A DNA stretch of 64,000 nucleotides from Streptomyces indicus. Lineage in GTDB: Bacteria; Actinomycetota; Actinomycetes; Streptomycetales; Streptomycetaceae. Position 1 is the first letter of the stretch; each line of letters begins with the position of its first letter. The position numbers and the translations under genes were made by a program. Of this stretch, positions 32,268 to 43,220 are shown one piece after another. The stretch is from positions 1-64,000 of the forward strand of contig NZ_FNFF01000013.1 in assembly GCF_900100315.1 (NCBI RefSeq). The letters are read 5' to 3'. Under the pieces are notes generated by a model. It was given only the letters and a program-made list of their open reading frames with translations. It searched no databases and had not been told where the DNA came from.

Positions 32268-32685
32268 CCGTGCCTCCTCATGGGAAGTGCGCTCTGGACT
32301 TCTCATGATCACCCCTCCTGAGCGTCCTGGCCACCCATTCGGCAAGGTCCGTCCGGCCGGAATTGGCGCCTCGCAGCGGGTCCTCACTAACGGAGGGAAT
32401 GATTCCGGTGACCTTGGTTCACGCGGTCGAACACGTCCATGAACGAACCGGCAGGTCAACGCGTACAAGGTCACGGTCAACCGCGCGCGGCCAGGCAAGC
32501 CCTTGATCCGGTGTACGACACACCGCGGTACTAGGCGATCTCACACAGACGAAGGATCACGCATCAGCAGAATGATCCAGATGAAGTGGATCAGGCTCGT
32601 CCGATCGTGTTCCGGACGAGCCCTCCCAAGGGTTCCGCGGCCCTGCGCCGGCGTCTCGACGGCCTTGCGCAAGCGCCTCGACGGC
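32268..32685. other. Intergenic region between the HTH gene and the ABC-F gene
   Basis: About 420 bases. It holds the alternative HTH start with its ribosome site (32306-32320), presumably the HTH promoter, an inverted repeat TGATCC-N9-GGATCA at about 32573-32593, and the ABC-F terminator at 32594-32622. I see no further gene. Confidence 0.5.
32594..32622 (-). terminator. Terminator after the ABC-F gene
   Basis: A perfect 10-bp stem GGCTCGTCCG/CGGACGAGCC with a nine-base loop, 64 bases beyond the ABC-F stop. Confidence 0.6.
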
Positions 32686-34284
<1,599 letters not shown>

Positions 34285-34348
34285 GGGACAGACTCCTGGG
34301 CAGGGTGAGGGACGGCGAGGACAGGGCTGAGGGACGTGTCGACGCCGC

Positions 34349-34372
34349 CTAATGCACGAGGAGAATGGCCAT
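34349..34372 (-). CDS. Seven-residue leader ORF (MAILLVH) upstream of the ABC-F gene
   Basis: ATG at 34372, stop at 34349-34351. No ribosome site precedes it, but a TAGAAT -10 hexamer ends six bases before the ATG, so the transcript would begin at the start codon (leaderless). The hydrophobic heptapeptide lies 65 bases before the ABC-F start. A drug-stalled ribosome here could change expression of the gene behind it. Prediction from position and composition only. Confidence 0.5.
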   Translation of the reverse strand: MAILLVH

Positions 34373-34378
34373 ACGGCA

Positions 34379-34384
34379 ATTCTA
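34379..34384 (-). promoter_or_regulatory. -10 element of the ABC-F transcript
   Basis: TAGAAT on the minus strand, six bases from the ATG of the leader ORF. No good -35 is seen at 16-18 bases. Confidence 0.5.
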
Positions 34385-34533
34385 GCGGTGGGGGGCAACT
34401 GCTTTTGGGGCGCCGTTTCCGGGCCGCCGGAGGGGCGGGGCCGGGAGGTCTGACCGGCGCCTGACCTGCGTGGGGCCGTGTGCCCCGCCTCCGGGGCCGG
34501 TAGCGCTGCTCGACAAGCCGGCGGTGCGGGCGG

Positions 34534-35364
34534 TCAGCGCGCGGCGGCGCTCTCCGCGTCCTCGGTCGGCAGCGCGTTGCCCATGGGGCGGCGGTCCGGT
34601 GCGATGCGTCCGAGGTCGTCCACCGCGACGACCTGCTGCGTCCAGGCGGGCTCGGCCGCACCGTCCGCTCCCCGCGCGCAGGGCTGCGCGAGCACCCACA
34701 CCCCTTGGTGCCGTACGCCGCGGGCCGGTGCGAAGGCGCAGCCGCGGCGGGCCGGCAGCACCCAGCGCAGATCGCCGTCCACGCTGCGGTACGCGGTGAT
34801 CCGCTGCGGCGTGACCACGGCGACCATCCGCGCCTGCGGGTCGAGCGCCCGCAGCACCCCCTTGCCACCGGCCGCGCGCAGCCACCGCGCGCCGCCGGGG
34901 ATGGCACGGTGCCAGCGCACCGCGCTGCCGTCCCGCAGGGTGTCGCTGACCAGGCCGTCGTCCCAGACCGTGACCGCGTGCCCGGGCGCGGGCAGCAGCG
35001 CGAGCGGCCGGCGCCCGTCGCGCGTGTGGGTCCATCGCGTGCGACCGGTCGCGGGGTCGTACGCGTGCACCGCGGCCCCTTCGATACGGAGCCGGGGCTC
35101 GCCCTTCCCCGAAGCGGTGTGCCGCACGAGCCGGTCGCCGAAGGGCGTGGGCCGTGCGTCGTGGGCGGCGGTGATCAGCGGGACGGCGGCGGCGAGCGCG
35201 AGGGCCAGCGGGAGCATCAGGCGCGAGGTGCGCCGCGGGGGGCGCCGGGGCCCGGTCGGCCGGGGCGGTGCGTAGGGCCCGCCGGCCGGGCGGCCGTCGG
35301 CGGCCTGTTCCCCTGCCAGGAGGGTCTCGGCCGGGGCCCCCGTCCGCATCGGTGCACCGCTCAC
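34534..35364 (-). CDS. Membrane-anchored PQQ-like beta-propeller protein
   Basis: A 276-residue protein with a cytoplasmic Pro/Arg-rich N-terminus, one membrane helix at about 46-63 (LMLPLALALAAAVPLITAA), and an external domain with PQQ-like repeats: HAYDPATGRTRWTHT, AVTVWDDGLV and AYRSVDGDLRWVLP. It is too short for a full eight-bladed propeller. Function unknown, perhaps an envelope sensor or scaffold. GTG 35364 is chosen for the GAAGGGGG upstream. Divergent from the zinc metallopeptidase gene. Confidence 0.7.
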   Translation of the reverse strand: MSGAPMRTGAPAETLLAGEQAADGRPAGGPYAPPRPTGPRRPPRRTSRLMLPLALALAAAVPLITAAHDARPTPFGDRLVRHTASGKGEPRLRIEGAAVHAYDPATGRTRWTHTRDGRRPLALLPAPGHAVTVWDDGLVSDTLRDGSAVRWHRAIPGGARWLRAAGGKGVLRALDPQARMVAVVTPQRITAYRSVDGDLRWVLPARRGCAFAPARGVRHQGVWVLAQPCARGADGAAEPAWTQQVVAVDDLGRIAPDRRPMGNALPTEDAESAAAR

Positions 35365-35562
35365 GTATGCCCCCTTCGTCGCCGCCTCGGAACGGCGCAG
35401 AGCGTAGCGGCGGGGTCGGCGGAAGGCGGGCCGCGGGCCGTGCGACACGACGCCCCGGCCGCCGGGCGTCGCCCGTTCGGTCCTCTGCTGACGCCCCGGG
35501 CGAGCGGGCGTAACAGGATGAAGGGGCCGATGACTGACATTCGGCCTGAGGAGGGTGCGCCC

Positions 35563-36450
35563 GTGCAGTTCGACGACAACGCCAATCTGGACACCTCGGA
35601 AGTCAGGGACGTCCGCGGCAGCCGGATGAAGAGCAAGGCGGCCATCGGCGGCGGGTTCGCCGGCATCATCGCGCTGATCATGGGGCTCTTCTTCGGTGTC
35701 GGCCCGGACAACCTGGGCCTGACCTCGGGCAACGAGGACCCCTCGGACGCCGCGTCGAGCGCCGCCCAGGTGCAGCAGACCTGCCGTACCGGGCAGGACG
35801 CGAACACGAAGGACGACTGCCGGATGGTCGCAGTGGTCAACAGCCTCCAGGACTACTGGCGCCAGGAGTTCCCGCGCCGCAGCGCCCGCTACTCGGACGC
35901 GCAGACCGTGTTCTTCACGGGACGCGTCAACACCGCGTGCGGCGCGGCGACTTCGGCGGTCGGGCCCTTCTACTGCCCCGGTGACCGCAAGGTCTACCTG
36001 GACCTGGGCTTCTTCAACGAGCTGCGCACCAAGTTCGGCTCCAGCGGCGGTCCGTTCGCGCAGGCCTACGTGGTGGCGCACGAGTACGGACACCACGTGC
36101 AGAACCTGGCCGGCACGCTGCAGCGCGCCCAGGACGGCCGGACCGGCGCGAACAGCAACGCCGTACGGGTCGAGCTGCAGGCCGACTGCTACGCGGGGGT
36201 CTGGGCCAAGCACGCGACGAGCACCCCGGACGAGGCCACGGGCCGCCCGCTGATCACCTCGCTCACCGACGCCGACATCCGGGACGGTCTGAGCGCGGCC
36301 GCGGCGGTCGGCGACGACCGGATCCAGGAGCGGTTCCAGGGCCGCGTGACGCCGGAGAACTGGACGCACGGCTCGGCCGAGCAGCGCCAGCAGTGGTTCT
36401 ACCAGGGCTTCCGCACCGGCGACATGGCGCAGTGCAACACCTTCCGGTGA
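35563..36450 (+). CDS. Neutral zinc metallopeptidase (YpfJ family)
   Basis: A 295-residue membrane-anchored protein: N-terminal cytoplasmic part, one helix at about 28-46 (AAIGGGFAGIIALIMGLFFG), and an external domain with the zinc motif HEYGHH near 179-184 followed by the third-ligand region ELQADCYAG. Several Cys suggest disulfides. Physiological substrate unknown. Start: GTG 35563 behind GAGGAGGG matches homologues beginning QFDDNANLDTS. In-frame ATGs at 35518 and 35530 have weaker sites. Confidence 0.88.
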   Translation: MQFDDNANLDTSEVRDVRGSRMKSKAAIGGGFAGIIALIMGLFFGVGPDNLGLTSGNEDPSDAASSAAQVQQTCRTGQDANTKDDCRMVAVVNSLQDYWRQEFPRRSARYSDAQTVFFTGRVNTACGAATSAVGPFYCPGDRKVYLDLGFFNELRTKFGSSGGPFAQAYVVAHEYGHHVQNLAGTLQRAQDGRTGANSNAVRVELQADCYAGVWAKHATSTPDEATGRPLITSLTDADIRDGLSAAAAVGDDRIQERFQGRVTPENWTHGSAEQRQQWFYQGFRTGDMAQCNTFR

Positions 36451-36590
36451 GGTCTGCCGCGCCCGGGCCGCACCTGTTGCAGTGGCTGCGCGGGCCTGCT
36501 CGCGGCGGCCGTTGTCAGTGCCGGCTGCAAGACTGAGTCGCAGCTCGTATCCACGCGAGATCCGTGAGATCCGTCGAGGAGTGGATCCCC

Positions 36591-36992
36591 ATGGCACAGT
36601 CACCCACGATCACCCCCACGTTGCAGTACGCGGACGCGAAGGCCGCGATCCGCCAGCTCACCGAGGCCTTCGGCTTCACCGAGACCGCGCTGTACGAGAG
36701 CGAGGGCGGCGTGGTCGAGCACGCCGAACTCGCCTTCGGCAACGGTGTGGTGATGGTGAGCTCCAAAGGCCGGGGCGGGGCCTTCGACCAGGCGATGAAG
36801 AATGCGGGACCGTTCGGCCTGTTCATCCACGTCGACGACGTGGACGGACACCACGGGCGGGCCGTGGAGCACGGCGTCGAGATCCTGATGCCGCCCACCG
36901 ACCAGGACTACGGGGCACGCGACTACATGGCCCGTGACCTGGAGGGCAATGTCTGGAGCTTCGGCAGCTACAGCCCCCAGGCCGCCTCCTGA
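36591..36992 (+). CDS. VOC (glyoxalase/bleomycin-resistance) superfamily protein
   Basis: A 133-residue protein with two beta-alpha-beta-beta-beta modules: TLQYADAKAAIRQLTEAFGF at the start and LFIHVDDVDGHHGRAVEHG in the middle, ending with the typical DLEGNVWSFGSY. Members bind a metal or sequester drugs, and PhnB-like ones are often of unknown use. Glu in DLEGN and His in the FIHVDD strand could be metal ligands. ATG 36591 with GAGGAG upstream. Substrate unknown. Confidence 0.87.
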   Translation: MAQSPTITPTLQYADAKAAIRQLTEAFGFTETALYESEGGVVEHAELAFGNGVVMVSSKGRGGAFDQAMKNAGPFGLFIHVDDVDGHHGRAVEHGVEILMPPTDQDYGARDYMARDLEGNVWSFGSYSPQAAS

Positions 36993-37011
36993 GACCCCGC
37001 CGGCGAGGGCC

Positions 37012-38403
37012 TCACACCCCGCCGGTGTGCACCTGGAAGGCCGCCCGCCGCACGGCCTTGGCGAGGGCCGGGTCGGGGTGGGCGGCCGCGAGCGCGACCA
37101 GGACCTGGACGGTCCGCGGGTGGCCGACCGCGCGCACCTCGTTCAGGAGGTGCGGGATGGTGGGCTGCACCGCGGCCTCCAAGTGCCGTACGAGCAGGGT
37201 CGCTTCACCGTGGTCGGCGACCGCGGCGGCCGTGTCCACCCAGAGCCAGGTCGACTCCTCGCGGGTGAGCACGGTGTGCACGTCCTCGGGGTCGTAGCCC
37301 TCCTGCTCGGCGAGCCAGATCAGCGCGTACGGGCGCAGCAGCAGCTCGTCCGAGGCGGCCCTGACCTCGGGCTCGGCGGGCGCGCCGACCACCCGCAGGG
37401 CCTCGAAGGCGAGGCCGCGGATCAGGGAGTCCTCGCCGCGGGCCGCGTCGAGGAGCTCGGTGACGGCGCTGCCCACGGGGCGGGCGGCGAGCCAGGCGCG
37501 GTATTCGGCCCGCGCGGCGTTCGGACGCAGGCGGGCGCAGCCGCGGAGCATGCCCTCGGCGGACTGCTCGATGTTCCCCGCGGGGCTCTGGGCGGCCACG
37601 ATGATCTGCTCGAGCTTGACCCACACCGCCCAGCTGCCGAGCGGGGTCAGGGTGGCCTGGCCGGTGTCGAGGGTGAGCGCGCCGACGGCGGCGAGTCCGT
37701 CGAGGGCCCAGTCGAGCAGCGGGGCCAGGTCGGTCCCGGCGGGGACGGGCTCGGGCTGGGGGCCGTACGGGATCTCGCAGCGCTCGTCGCGCAGTTCGGT
37801 GACGCGCTGGTCGAGCAGGTCGAGCAGCTGGGGCAGGGGCATGGGCCCCTGGGAGAGCTGGAGGACGGAGAGCAACTGCGGTACGGCTTCGATGACTTCG
37901 GCCACGGCGGCGGGCGCGAGCTCCGCGGGTGCCGGATGCACCAGGGACCAGGCGTCGAAGAGCGCGACCCAGCCGCGCAGGACCGCCGAGTCGTCCCGGT
38001 CCCAGGCGCGCAGCCGCCAGCCGGCGCGGGCGCTCTCGCCGTGCACCTCGATCAGACCGGCCAGGCGTGCGGCGTCCCAGTCGGCCTGCACCTGCCGGGG
38101 CGTCAGCTCCAGCGCGGCGGCGGCCTGTTCGGCGACGTCCGGGGTGAGGGCGCCGCCGGGTGCGGTGCGCAGCACGTTCGTGTGCCCCCCGCTGCCGGTG
38201 TCACCGGCCCAGCGGGCGATCCGCGCGGCGGCGGCGAGCCACTGCCGGGCCATGCCGGCGAGCTCGGCCGGGGCGGGCGTGCCCTCCGGCGGGCGGGGCG
38301 CGGGCCGGCGCCTGGCCCGGGGCGGCGCTGCTGCGGAGACGGGCGCGAGGGGGCGCGGGCGGACGAGTCGGAGCCTGGAGTCGCGCGGGTTACGGGACGT
38401 CAC
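37012..38403 (-). CDS. Conserved hypothetical protein with winged-helix-like and HEAT-like regions
   Basis: A 463-residue soluble protein I do not recognise by name. After a Pro/Arg-rich N-terminus (to about 45), residues 85-130 look like a winged helix (LTPDVAEQAAAALELTPRQVQADWDAARLAGLIEV). The C-terminal half is made of helical repeats with LLDAARGEDSLIRGLAFEALRVVG-type pairs. No catalytic motif. GTG 38403 is a guess: the frame stays open far upstream with protein-like but low-complexity Ala/Pro content. Single gene on the minus strand. Confidence 0.6.
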   Translation of the reverse strand: MTSRNPRDSRLRLVRPRPLAPVSAAAPPRARRRPAPRPPEGTPAPAELAGMARQWLAAAARIARWAGDTGSGGHTNVLRTAPGGALTPDVAEQAAAALELTPRQVQADWDAARLAGLIEVHGESARAGWRLRAWDRDDSAVLRGWVALFDAWSLVHPAPAELAPAAVAEVIEAVPQLLSVLQLSQGPMPLPQLLDLLDQRVTELRDERCEIPYGPQPEPVPAGTDLAPLLDWALDGLAAVGALTLDTGQATLTPLGSWAVWVKLEQIIVAAQSPAGNIEQSAEGMLRGCARLRPNAARAEYRAWLAARPVGSAVTELLDAARGEDSLIRGLAFEALRVVGAPAEPEVRAASDELLLRPYALIWLAEQEGYDPEDVHTVLTREESTWLWVDTAAAVADHGEATLLVRHLEAAVQPTIPHLLNEVRAVGHPRTVQVLVALAAAHPDPALAKAVRRAAFQVHTGGV

Positions 38404-38696
38404 GGGGAGCAGTCTTCCCGCTCGGCCCGCGAAAACCCAATCGGGGGTGCGGTGTGGGGTCTTCGCCGGGATCGGACCCCATCGGGGGACGGCGGCGCTG
38501 AGGACGCGCGGGGGCGGGGGCGCAGGTGCTACGAGGCGTGGTGCGGGTGCCGCGGTGCGAGGCGTGGGTGCCGTCGCCGGCGTCCGTACTGGCTCGGCCG
38601 CAGACGCACCAGCCGTGCGGAAACCGCTCCGACGCCCCGCCGACCGCAGCCGCCCCACCGAGACCGCACCCGCGCGGCAGGGGCCCCACCCGCGCT

Positions 38697-39824
38697 CTAC
38701 AGCAACGGCGTCAGGAACCGCCGCATCGTCTCCTCGTAGCCGCGCGGGTCCGCGTTCCACATCGCGCCGTGCGGGGCGTCCCGCACGGTGTGGAGCGTGA
38801 TCAGGTCCGGGCGCTGCGCGGCGAATGCGCGCGTCGCCTCCCAGGGCGCCACGGTGTCGTCGGGGCCGTGGAAGACGAGGACCGGCACGTCGATCGGGCC
38901 CGGCCGCGCCGCACCCGCGGTCCGGTCGCCGCTCAGGCCGGTCCGTCCCTGTGCGGCACGGACCGCGAGCGGCAGCAGCGGGCCCGGAGTGCGGCGGGCG
39001 GCGGCGAGGGCGCGGACCGTGCTCTCCCAGTCGAGGACGGGCGAGTCGAGGATCAGTCCGCTGATGCGGTCGCGCAGCGCGGAGTGGGTGAGGGCGAGCA
39101 GCGCCATCGTGGCGCCGGTGGACCAGCCGTGCACGACGATGTTGCGGGCGCCGTAGCGCACCGCGTAGCGCAGGGCGGCGTCCAGGTCGCGCCACTCGGT
39201 CTCGCCGAGGTGGGCGAGACCGTCGGGCGAGCGGGGTGCGCCGAGGTCGCCGCGGTAGGCGAGGTCGAGCACCGGGATGCGCAGTCCGTGCAGGAACTCC
39301 ATGACGACCATGGGGTGTTCGCGGGTGGCGCCCAGGCCGTGCACGGTGATCACCCACGTGTCGCGTTCGGCGGGCACGAACCAGGCGGGCAGCCCGCCGA
39401 GTTCGCCGGGGATGTCGACATCGGCGTGGTCGAGGCCGAGTGCGGTGCGCGGGTTGCCGAGGTGCACCTGGGGGGTGAGCCACACCTTGGTGCCCACGTC
39501 GAGGGTGCCGTGGGTGATGCGGTCGAGGCGGCGTACGACGGTGTCGGCCGGGTGCGGGGCGTCCTCGACGACCGGCCCGACCACGGCGTGGCAGCCGCGT
39601 CCGGTCAGCCCGTAGACGCCGGGGCGCTGCGAGGCCAGGGCGCGGGTCAGGGCGACCTGGTGGGTGGCCGTCGCATGCACGGTGAGCGCCGTCTCGCTGG
39701 GCAGGGGTCTGCCGGGTGAGACCTTGAGGGCGGCATCGCTGGCGTGTCGGCCGGCCGCGACCACGGCCGCGCCGGCACCTATCAGGGCAGTGACGGCAGC
39801 AGCCGTCGCGGTGGCGGGGCGCAC
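38697..39824 (-). CDS. Alpha/beta hydrolase with N-terminal membrane anchor
   Basis: A 375-residue protein with one N-terminal hydrophobic helix (about 5-24), a 120-residue region of unknown fold, and a hydrolase domain from about 145. The nucleophile elbow is GWSTG near 239-243, the acid is Asp in HGPDDTVAP near 325, and the catalytic His is in APHGAMW near 354. Likely an esterase or peptidase acting at the membrane. Substrate unknown. GTG 39824 is the most sensible start. No close operon partner. Confidence 0.8.
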   Translation of the reverse strand: MRPATATAAAVTALIGAGAAVVAAGRHASDAALKVSPGRPLPSETALTVHATATHQVALTRALASQRPGVYGLTGRGCHAVVGPVVEDAPHPADTVVRRLDRITHGTLDVGTKVWLTPQVHLGNPRTALGLDHADVDIPGELGGLPAWFVPAERDTWVITVHGLGATREHPMVVMEFLHGLRIPVLDLAYRGDLGAPRSPDGLAHLGETEWRDLDAALRYAVRYGARNIVVHGWSTGATMALLALTHSALRDRISGLILDSPVLDWESTVRALAAARRTPGPLLPLAVRAAQGRTGLSGDRTAGAARPGPIDVPVLVFHGPDDTVAPWEATRAFAAQRPDLITLHTVRDAPHGAMWNADPRGYEETMRRFLTPLL

Positions 39825-39867
39825 GGGTCCAGTGTCGGTGCGCGAGCGGGGCTCGGCCAGTGGGCGG

Positions 39868-39919
39868 GGGCCGGTGGGGTGCGCGCATCGTTCCCCGAGT
39901 GCGCGCACCCCACCGGCCC
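39868..39919 (-). terminator. Terminator of the DUF3533-like gene
   Basis: A perfect 20-bp stem (39868-39887 with 39900-39919) and a 12-base loop, 19 bases beyond the stop of the minus-strand permease-like gene. Confidence 0.85.
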
Positions 39920-39937
39920 GGCGGACCGGACCGGCGC

Positions 39938-41050
39938 CTAACGCGCCCGGGCAAGCCCGCCCCGCAGGCGGCCGGGTGCGGGAGCCGGCCGGGTCGAGCG
40001 GCGCGCGGCGGCCACGTACAGCAGCGTGCACACCAGCGCGACCACCGTGAGCCGGAACAGCGCGAGAAGGGGGAATCCTTCGGGGAAGTACACGGAGGTG
40101 ACCATGCCGTCCATGGCGGCGCCCTGCGGCAGCCAGTCGCCGAGGGTGCGCAGCGGGGCGGGCAGCAGCGCGGTGGGGACGGATCCGCCGCTGGACGGTG
40201 TGCCGACCAGCACCGTCAGGACGTATCCCGGCAGCATGGCCCACTTGCCGAAGAGGCCGTGCAGGGCGGTGAACATCATCGCGCTGGCGAACATCGCGAG
40301 GGACAACACCGCCCAGGGCAGCACCAGCGGCATGTGCAGCACCCCGAGGAGCCGCTCGGCCACGGTGTGGATGCACAGGCCGCCGAGCAGAGAACTGGTC
40401 GCGAGGAAACCGATGCGCTGCGTGGCGGTGAGTCCCTCGATGTGCGAGGCGAACTGGCCGGCACCGAGGAAGCCGATGCCGGTGGCCGCGAAGGTCAGGT
40501 AGAACAGCGCGGTGCCCTGTGGGTCGGAGGTCTGCATCGGGTGCCGGTCGGCCAGGTGGACGGGCACACCGGTGGCGTCCACCGTGTTCTGCGCGGCGGT
40601 GCGCAGCAGGGTCGCGACGGACGGGCTGGAGGCGTCGGAGAGTTCGAGGCGGACCTGGCCCGGTCCGTCGGACTGCAGCACGGCGTAACCGCCGCCGTGT
40701 TCGACATGTGCGAGGGCCTGCCGGTATGTGCCGTGGGTCATCGGCTCGACCGCCGAATCCAGTTGCCGGTCGAGCGCCCGCACGACCCGCTGCGTGGTGT
40801 CGGCGCGGCCCACGACCATGACCGGGATGGACCGCGGATGGGGGTTCGCCATGAGACCGGCGTAGATGCCCGCCAGGGCTCCGGCGAACACGGTGACCAG
40901 GAGGGTCAGGACGAGGGCCGCCTTGAGGTGGACGCGGGAACGGGGTGCCGGTTCCTCACCCGCCGGCTCCCCGGCCGGGTCGGGGCGGACCGCCTTGCCT
41001 GTCGGCTCGACCATGCGCTGCTCTGTTTCCGGGCCCGTCTGGTACCGCAC
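39938..41050 (-). CDS. DUF3533/YhgE-Pip-like multipass membrane protein
   Basis: A 370-residue protein with one helix near 38-58, an external domain of about 140 residues, then five or six helices in the C-terminal half, ending in an Arg/Pro-rich tail. This is the plan of ABC-2 permease-like DUF3533 and YhgE/Pip proteins, often involved in export or cell-surface functions. There is no ATPase gene next to it. GTG 41050 follows CAGGAGAGG. The frame's longer upstream part has no ribosome site. Confidence 0.7.
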   Translation of the reverse strand: MRYQTGPETEQRMVEPTGKAVRPDPAGEPAGEEPAPRSRVHLKAALVLTLLVTVFAGALAGIYAGLMANPHPRSIPVMVVGRADTTQRVVRALDRQLDSAVEPMTHGTYRQALAHVEHGGGYAVLQSDGPGQVRLELSDASSPSVATLLRTAAQNTVDATGVPVHLADRHPMQTSDPQGTALFYLTFAATGIGFLGAGQFASHIEGLTATQRIGFLATSSLLGGLCIHTVAERLLGVLHMPLVLPWAVLSLAMFASAMMFTALHGLFGKWAMLPGYVLTVLVGTPSSGGSVPTALLPAPLRTLGDWLPQGAAMDGMVTSVYFPEGFPLLALFRLTVVALVCTLLYVAAARRSTRPAPAPGRLRGGLARAR

Positions 41051-41343
41051 GTGGAGTCCTCTCCTGGCTGTCCCTCTCGGTATGACCCGCGTACCGGTGT
41101 CGGCCCGGTACGGCTGCCGCCCCCGGCCACTCCTTCCATGAAGCCAGTGACGCCGCTCACAGGGCATGAGGCCTCGGTCGGGGGATCCGGGACTTAGGGC
41201 CCGCGCACGAAGGGACCAAGGAAGCGCGTCAAGGCCGACAGGCCTTGCGCGGCGGGGACTGTCGGCCGCGTCACCCCAGAGGAATCACCGGCCGCCTTCC
41301 GGAGGTTCGGGGGCTGCGGTCGAGGGCTGTGATCAGGGGCGGC

Positions 41344-43158
41344 TCAGTCCTCGCGTACGGCGGCGGACCCGGCCTCCCCCGGGGGAAGCGGGCGCACGCA
41401 GCGCAGGACCAGGAGGGTGGCGTCGTCCGTCTGCCAAGGTCCGCTCAACGACTGCACGACGTCCTCCGCGTACTGCTGCAGACCGTCATGGCCCGGGCCG
41501 ATCCCGTGGGCCGCCGCCTCCTGTGCCGCCTCGAGGAGCCGGGCCACGTCGGCGTCGGGGTCTCCGTCGCGTCGTTCGGTCAGGCCGTCCGAATACATCA
41601 GCACCACGTCGCCCTCGGACAGGTACGCCTCGGTCGCACGGTACGAGGCATCGGGCAGCACCCCCAGCGGCAGACCGGGACCGCCGGGCGGATCCGGCAG
41701 CTGCCCCGCCTTCCCCGCCCGCAGCAGCACCGGCCGCGGGTGGCCCGCGCACACCCAGCGCAGCAGGGACCGCTCCCGGTGGTAACGGGCGATGACCGCG
41801 GTCGTGGTGGACTCCTCGCCGTCGTCGTACGCGATGGTGTTGAGCCACGCGGCCAGCTGCTCGACCGGCTCCCCGGTGAAGGCGAGTCCGGCCAGGGCGT
41901 AGCGGAGCTTGGCCATCAGCGTCACGGCTTCCAGTCCGTGACCGCGGGCGTCGCCGACGGCGATCAGGATGCGGCCGTTGGGCAGATGGCGTGCCTTGAA
42001 CCAGTCGCCGCCGATCCCGGCCCCCGCGTCCGGCCGGTACACGGCCGCGGTCTCCAGGCCGTACTGCGCCAGCTCGGCCGGGAAGCGCGGCAGCACCGCG
42101 TCGCGCAGGGTCGCGGCCACATCCGCGAGTGCCTGGGCCCGTTCGCGCTGGCGCTGTGCCTCCTGCTGCGCGGCCTGGGCCCGTTCGCGGTTGAGGTGTT
42201 CCCGTGTGATGTCCATCATCGACGCGCGTACGCCCCACACCGGCCCGTCCTGCAGCTGTACGGGCTCGGCCCGGAAATGGATGATCCGGTCCCCGGTCGA
42301 GGTGAGCGGCAGCCGGCACTCGGCGACGCGCCGCCGGAACGCCACGTCGTACAGGACCCGGTAGAGCCCCGCCTGCCCTTCCGCATCTGTCATCCGTGCG
42401 AGCTCCACCAGGTGCGGCACGGGCTCGTCGGGAGGGAGACCGAGCACGTGACGGGCGCCGAGTGACGCGAGCACCGTGTCGTCGCCGAGGTTCCACTCGG
42501 CCCAGCAGGCCCGGGCCAGCCGTTGGGCCGCGCGTGCCAGTTCGGTGCGGTGGCCGCGCTCCCAACTGAGCAGCAAGTACGTGCCGCAGCGGTCCGCGCG
42601 CACGGCGTTGCTCAGCCGCACTACGGTGCCGTCACCGCCGCGCAGAAACCACTCGACGGGCGCGGGTCCCTGTGGTCGTCCGGTGCGGTGGGCCTCGATG
42701 AGGAGGTCGGGCACCGCCGTGCGGACCATGTTGGGGAAGCGGTCGAACAGCGGCACCGGGCGGCCCGGCCAGGGTGGCAGGGTCGTGTCCGGGACCACTT
42801 CGTCGGCGTAGCGCCAGGCCTCGGCGTTCTGCCCGACGTACAGGAAGTCCTCGATCTCCCCCTGCTCGTCGAGGACGGGAGCGACCAGCAGCGCCGCTAC
42901 CGGCAGGGCGTCGAAGAGCTCGCGCACGGATGGTCCCGGCAGGGGCGGGTGGTCCGTGTGCCGCCGCGGAGGCCCAGGTTCCGGCGTCCCGGCCGCCGCA
43001 CGGGCGGTGAACTCCCCGATCCGGCGCTGCTGCTCCGCCACCAGATCCTCGATGGCATGCAGGGCCAGTTGCTGCCGCTTGTCCGTGCCGGGTGCGTCGG
43101 CCGCCCGGGCGCCGGGCTGTGACTGGTCCGCCATAGGGCCGCCGACCTCCGTGTCCAT
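41344..43158 (-). CDS. PP2C-type (SpoIIE) serine phosphatase with PAS-like sensor region
   Basis: A 604-residue soluble regulator. An N-terminal PAS-like segment (about 75-200) and a second one (about 215-320, ending WGVRASMMDITREHL) are followed by a coiled coil of Glu/Gln/Arg and a PP2C domain. Metal-binding acids are visible in GGDWFKA, VGDARGHG, MYSDGLTERRDGD and TDDATLLV. Such enzymes dephosphorylate anti-sigma antagonists in partner-switching pathways, and Streptomyces has many. Start may be ATG 43158 or ATG 43134. Neither has ideal spacing. Confidence 0.9.
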   Translation of the reverse strand: MDTEVGGPMADQSQPGARAADAPGTDKRQQLALHAIEDLVAEQQRRIGEFTARAAAGTPEPGPPRRHTDHPPLPGPSVRELFDALPVAALLVAPVLDEQGEIEDFLYVGQNAEAWRYADEVVPDTTLPPWPGRPVPLFDRFPNMVRTAVPDLLIEAHRTGRPQGPAPVEWFLRGGDGTVVRLSNAVRADRCGTYLLLSWERGHRTELARAAQRLARACWAEWNLGDDTVLASLGARHVLGLPPDEPVPHLVELARMTDAEGQAGLYRVLYDVAFRRRVAECRLPLTSTGDRIIHFRAEPVQLQDGPVWGVRASMMDITREHLNRERAQAAQQEAQRQRERAQALADVAATLRDAVLPRFPAELAQYGLETAAVYRPDAGAGIGGDWFKARHLPNGRILIAVGDARGHGLEAVTLMAKLRYALAGLAFTGEPVEQLAAWLNTIAYDDGEESTTTAVIARYHRERSLLRWVCAGHPRPVLLRAGKAGQLPDPPGGPGLPLGVLPDASYRATEAYLSEGDVVLMYSDGLTERRDGDPDADVARLLEAAQEAAAHGIGPGHDGLQQYAEDVVQSLSGPWQTDDATLLVLRCVRPLPPGEAGSAAVRED

Positions 43159-43220
43159 GCCGGTTCAGGGCTCCTTCATGATCACTGAAAGTGCTCCGGG
43201 CCGCCTTGTGGAGCTCGGCC

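Noticed and set aside
34534..36603. 689-codon minus-strand frame covering the metallopeptidase and the PQQ-like gene
   Set aside because: Only the last 276 codons look coding. The rest is antisense to the plus-strand metallopeptidase.
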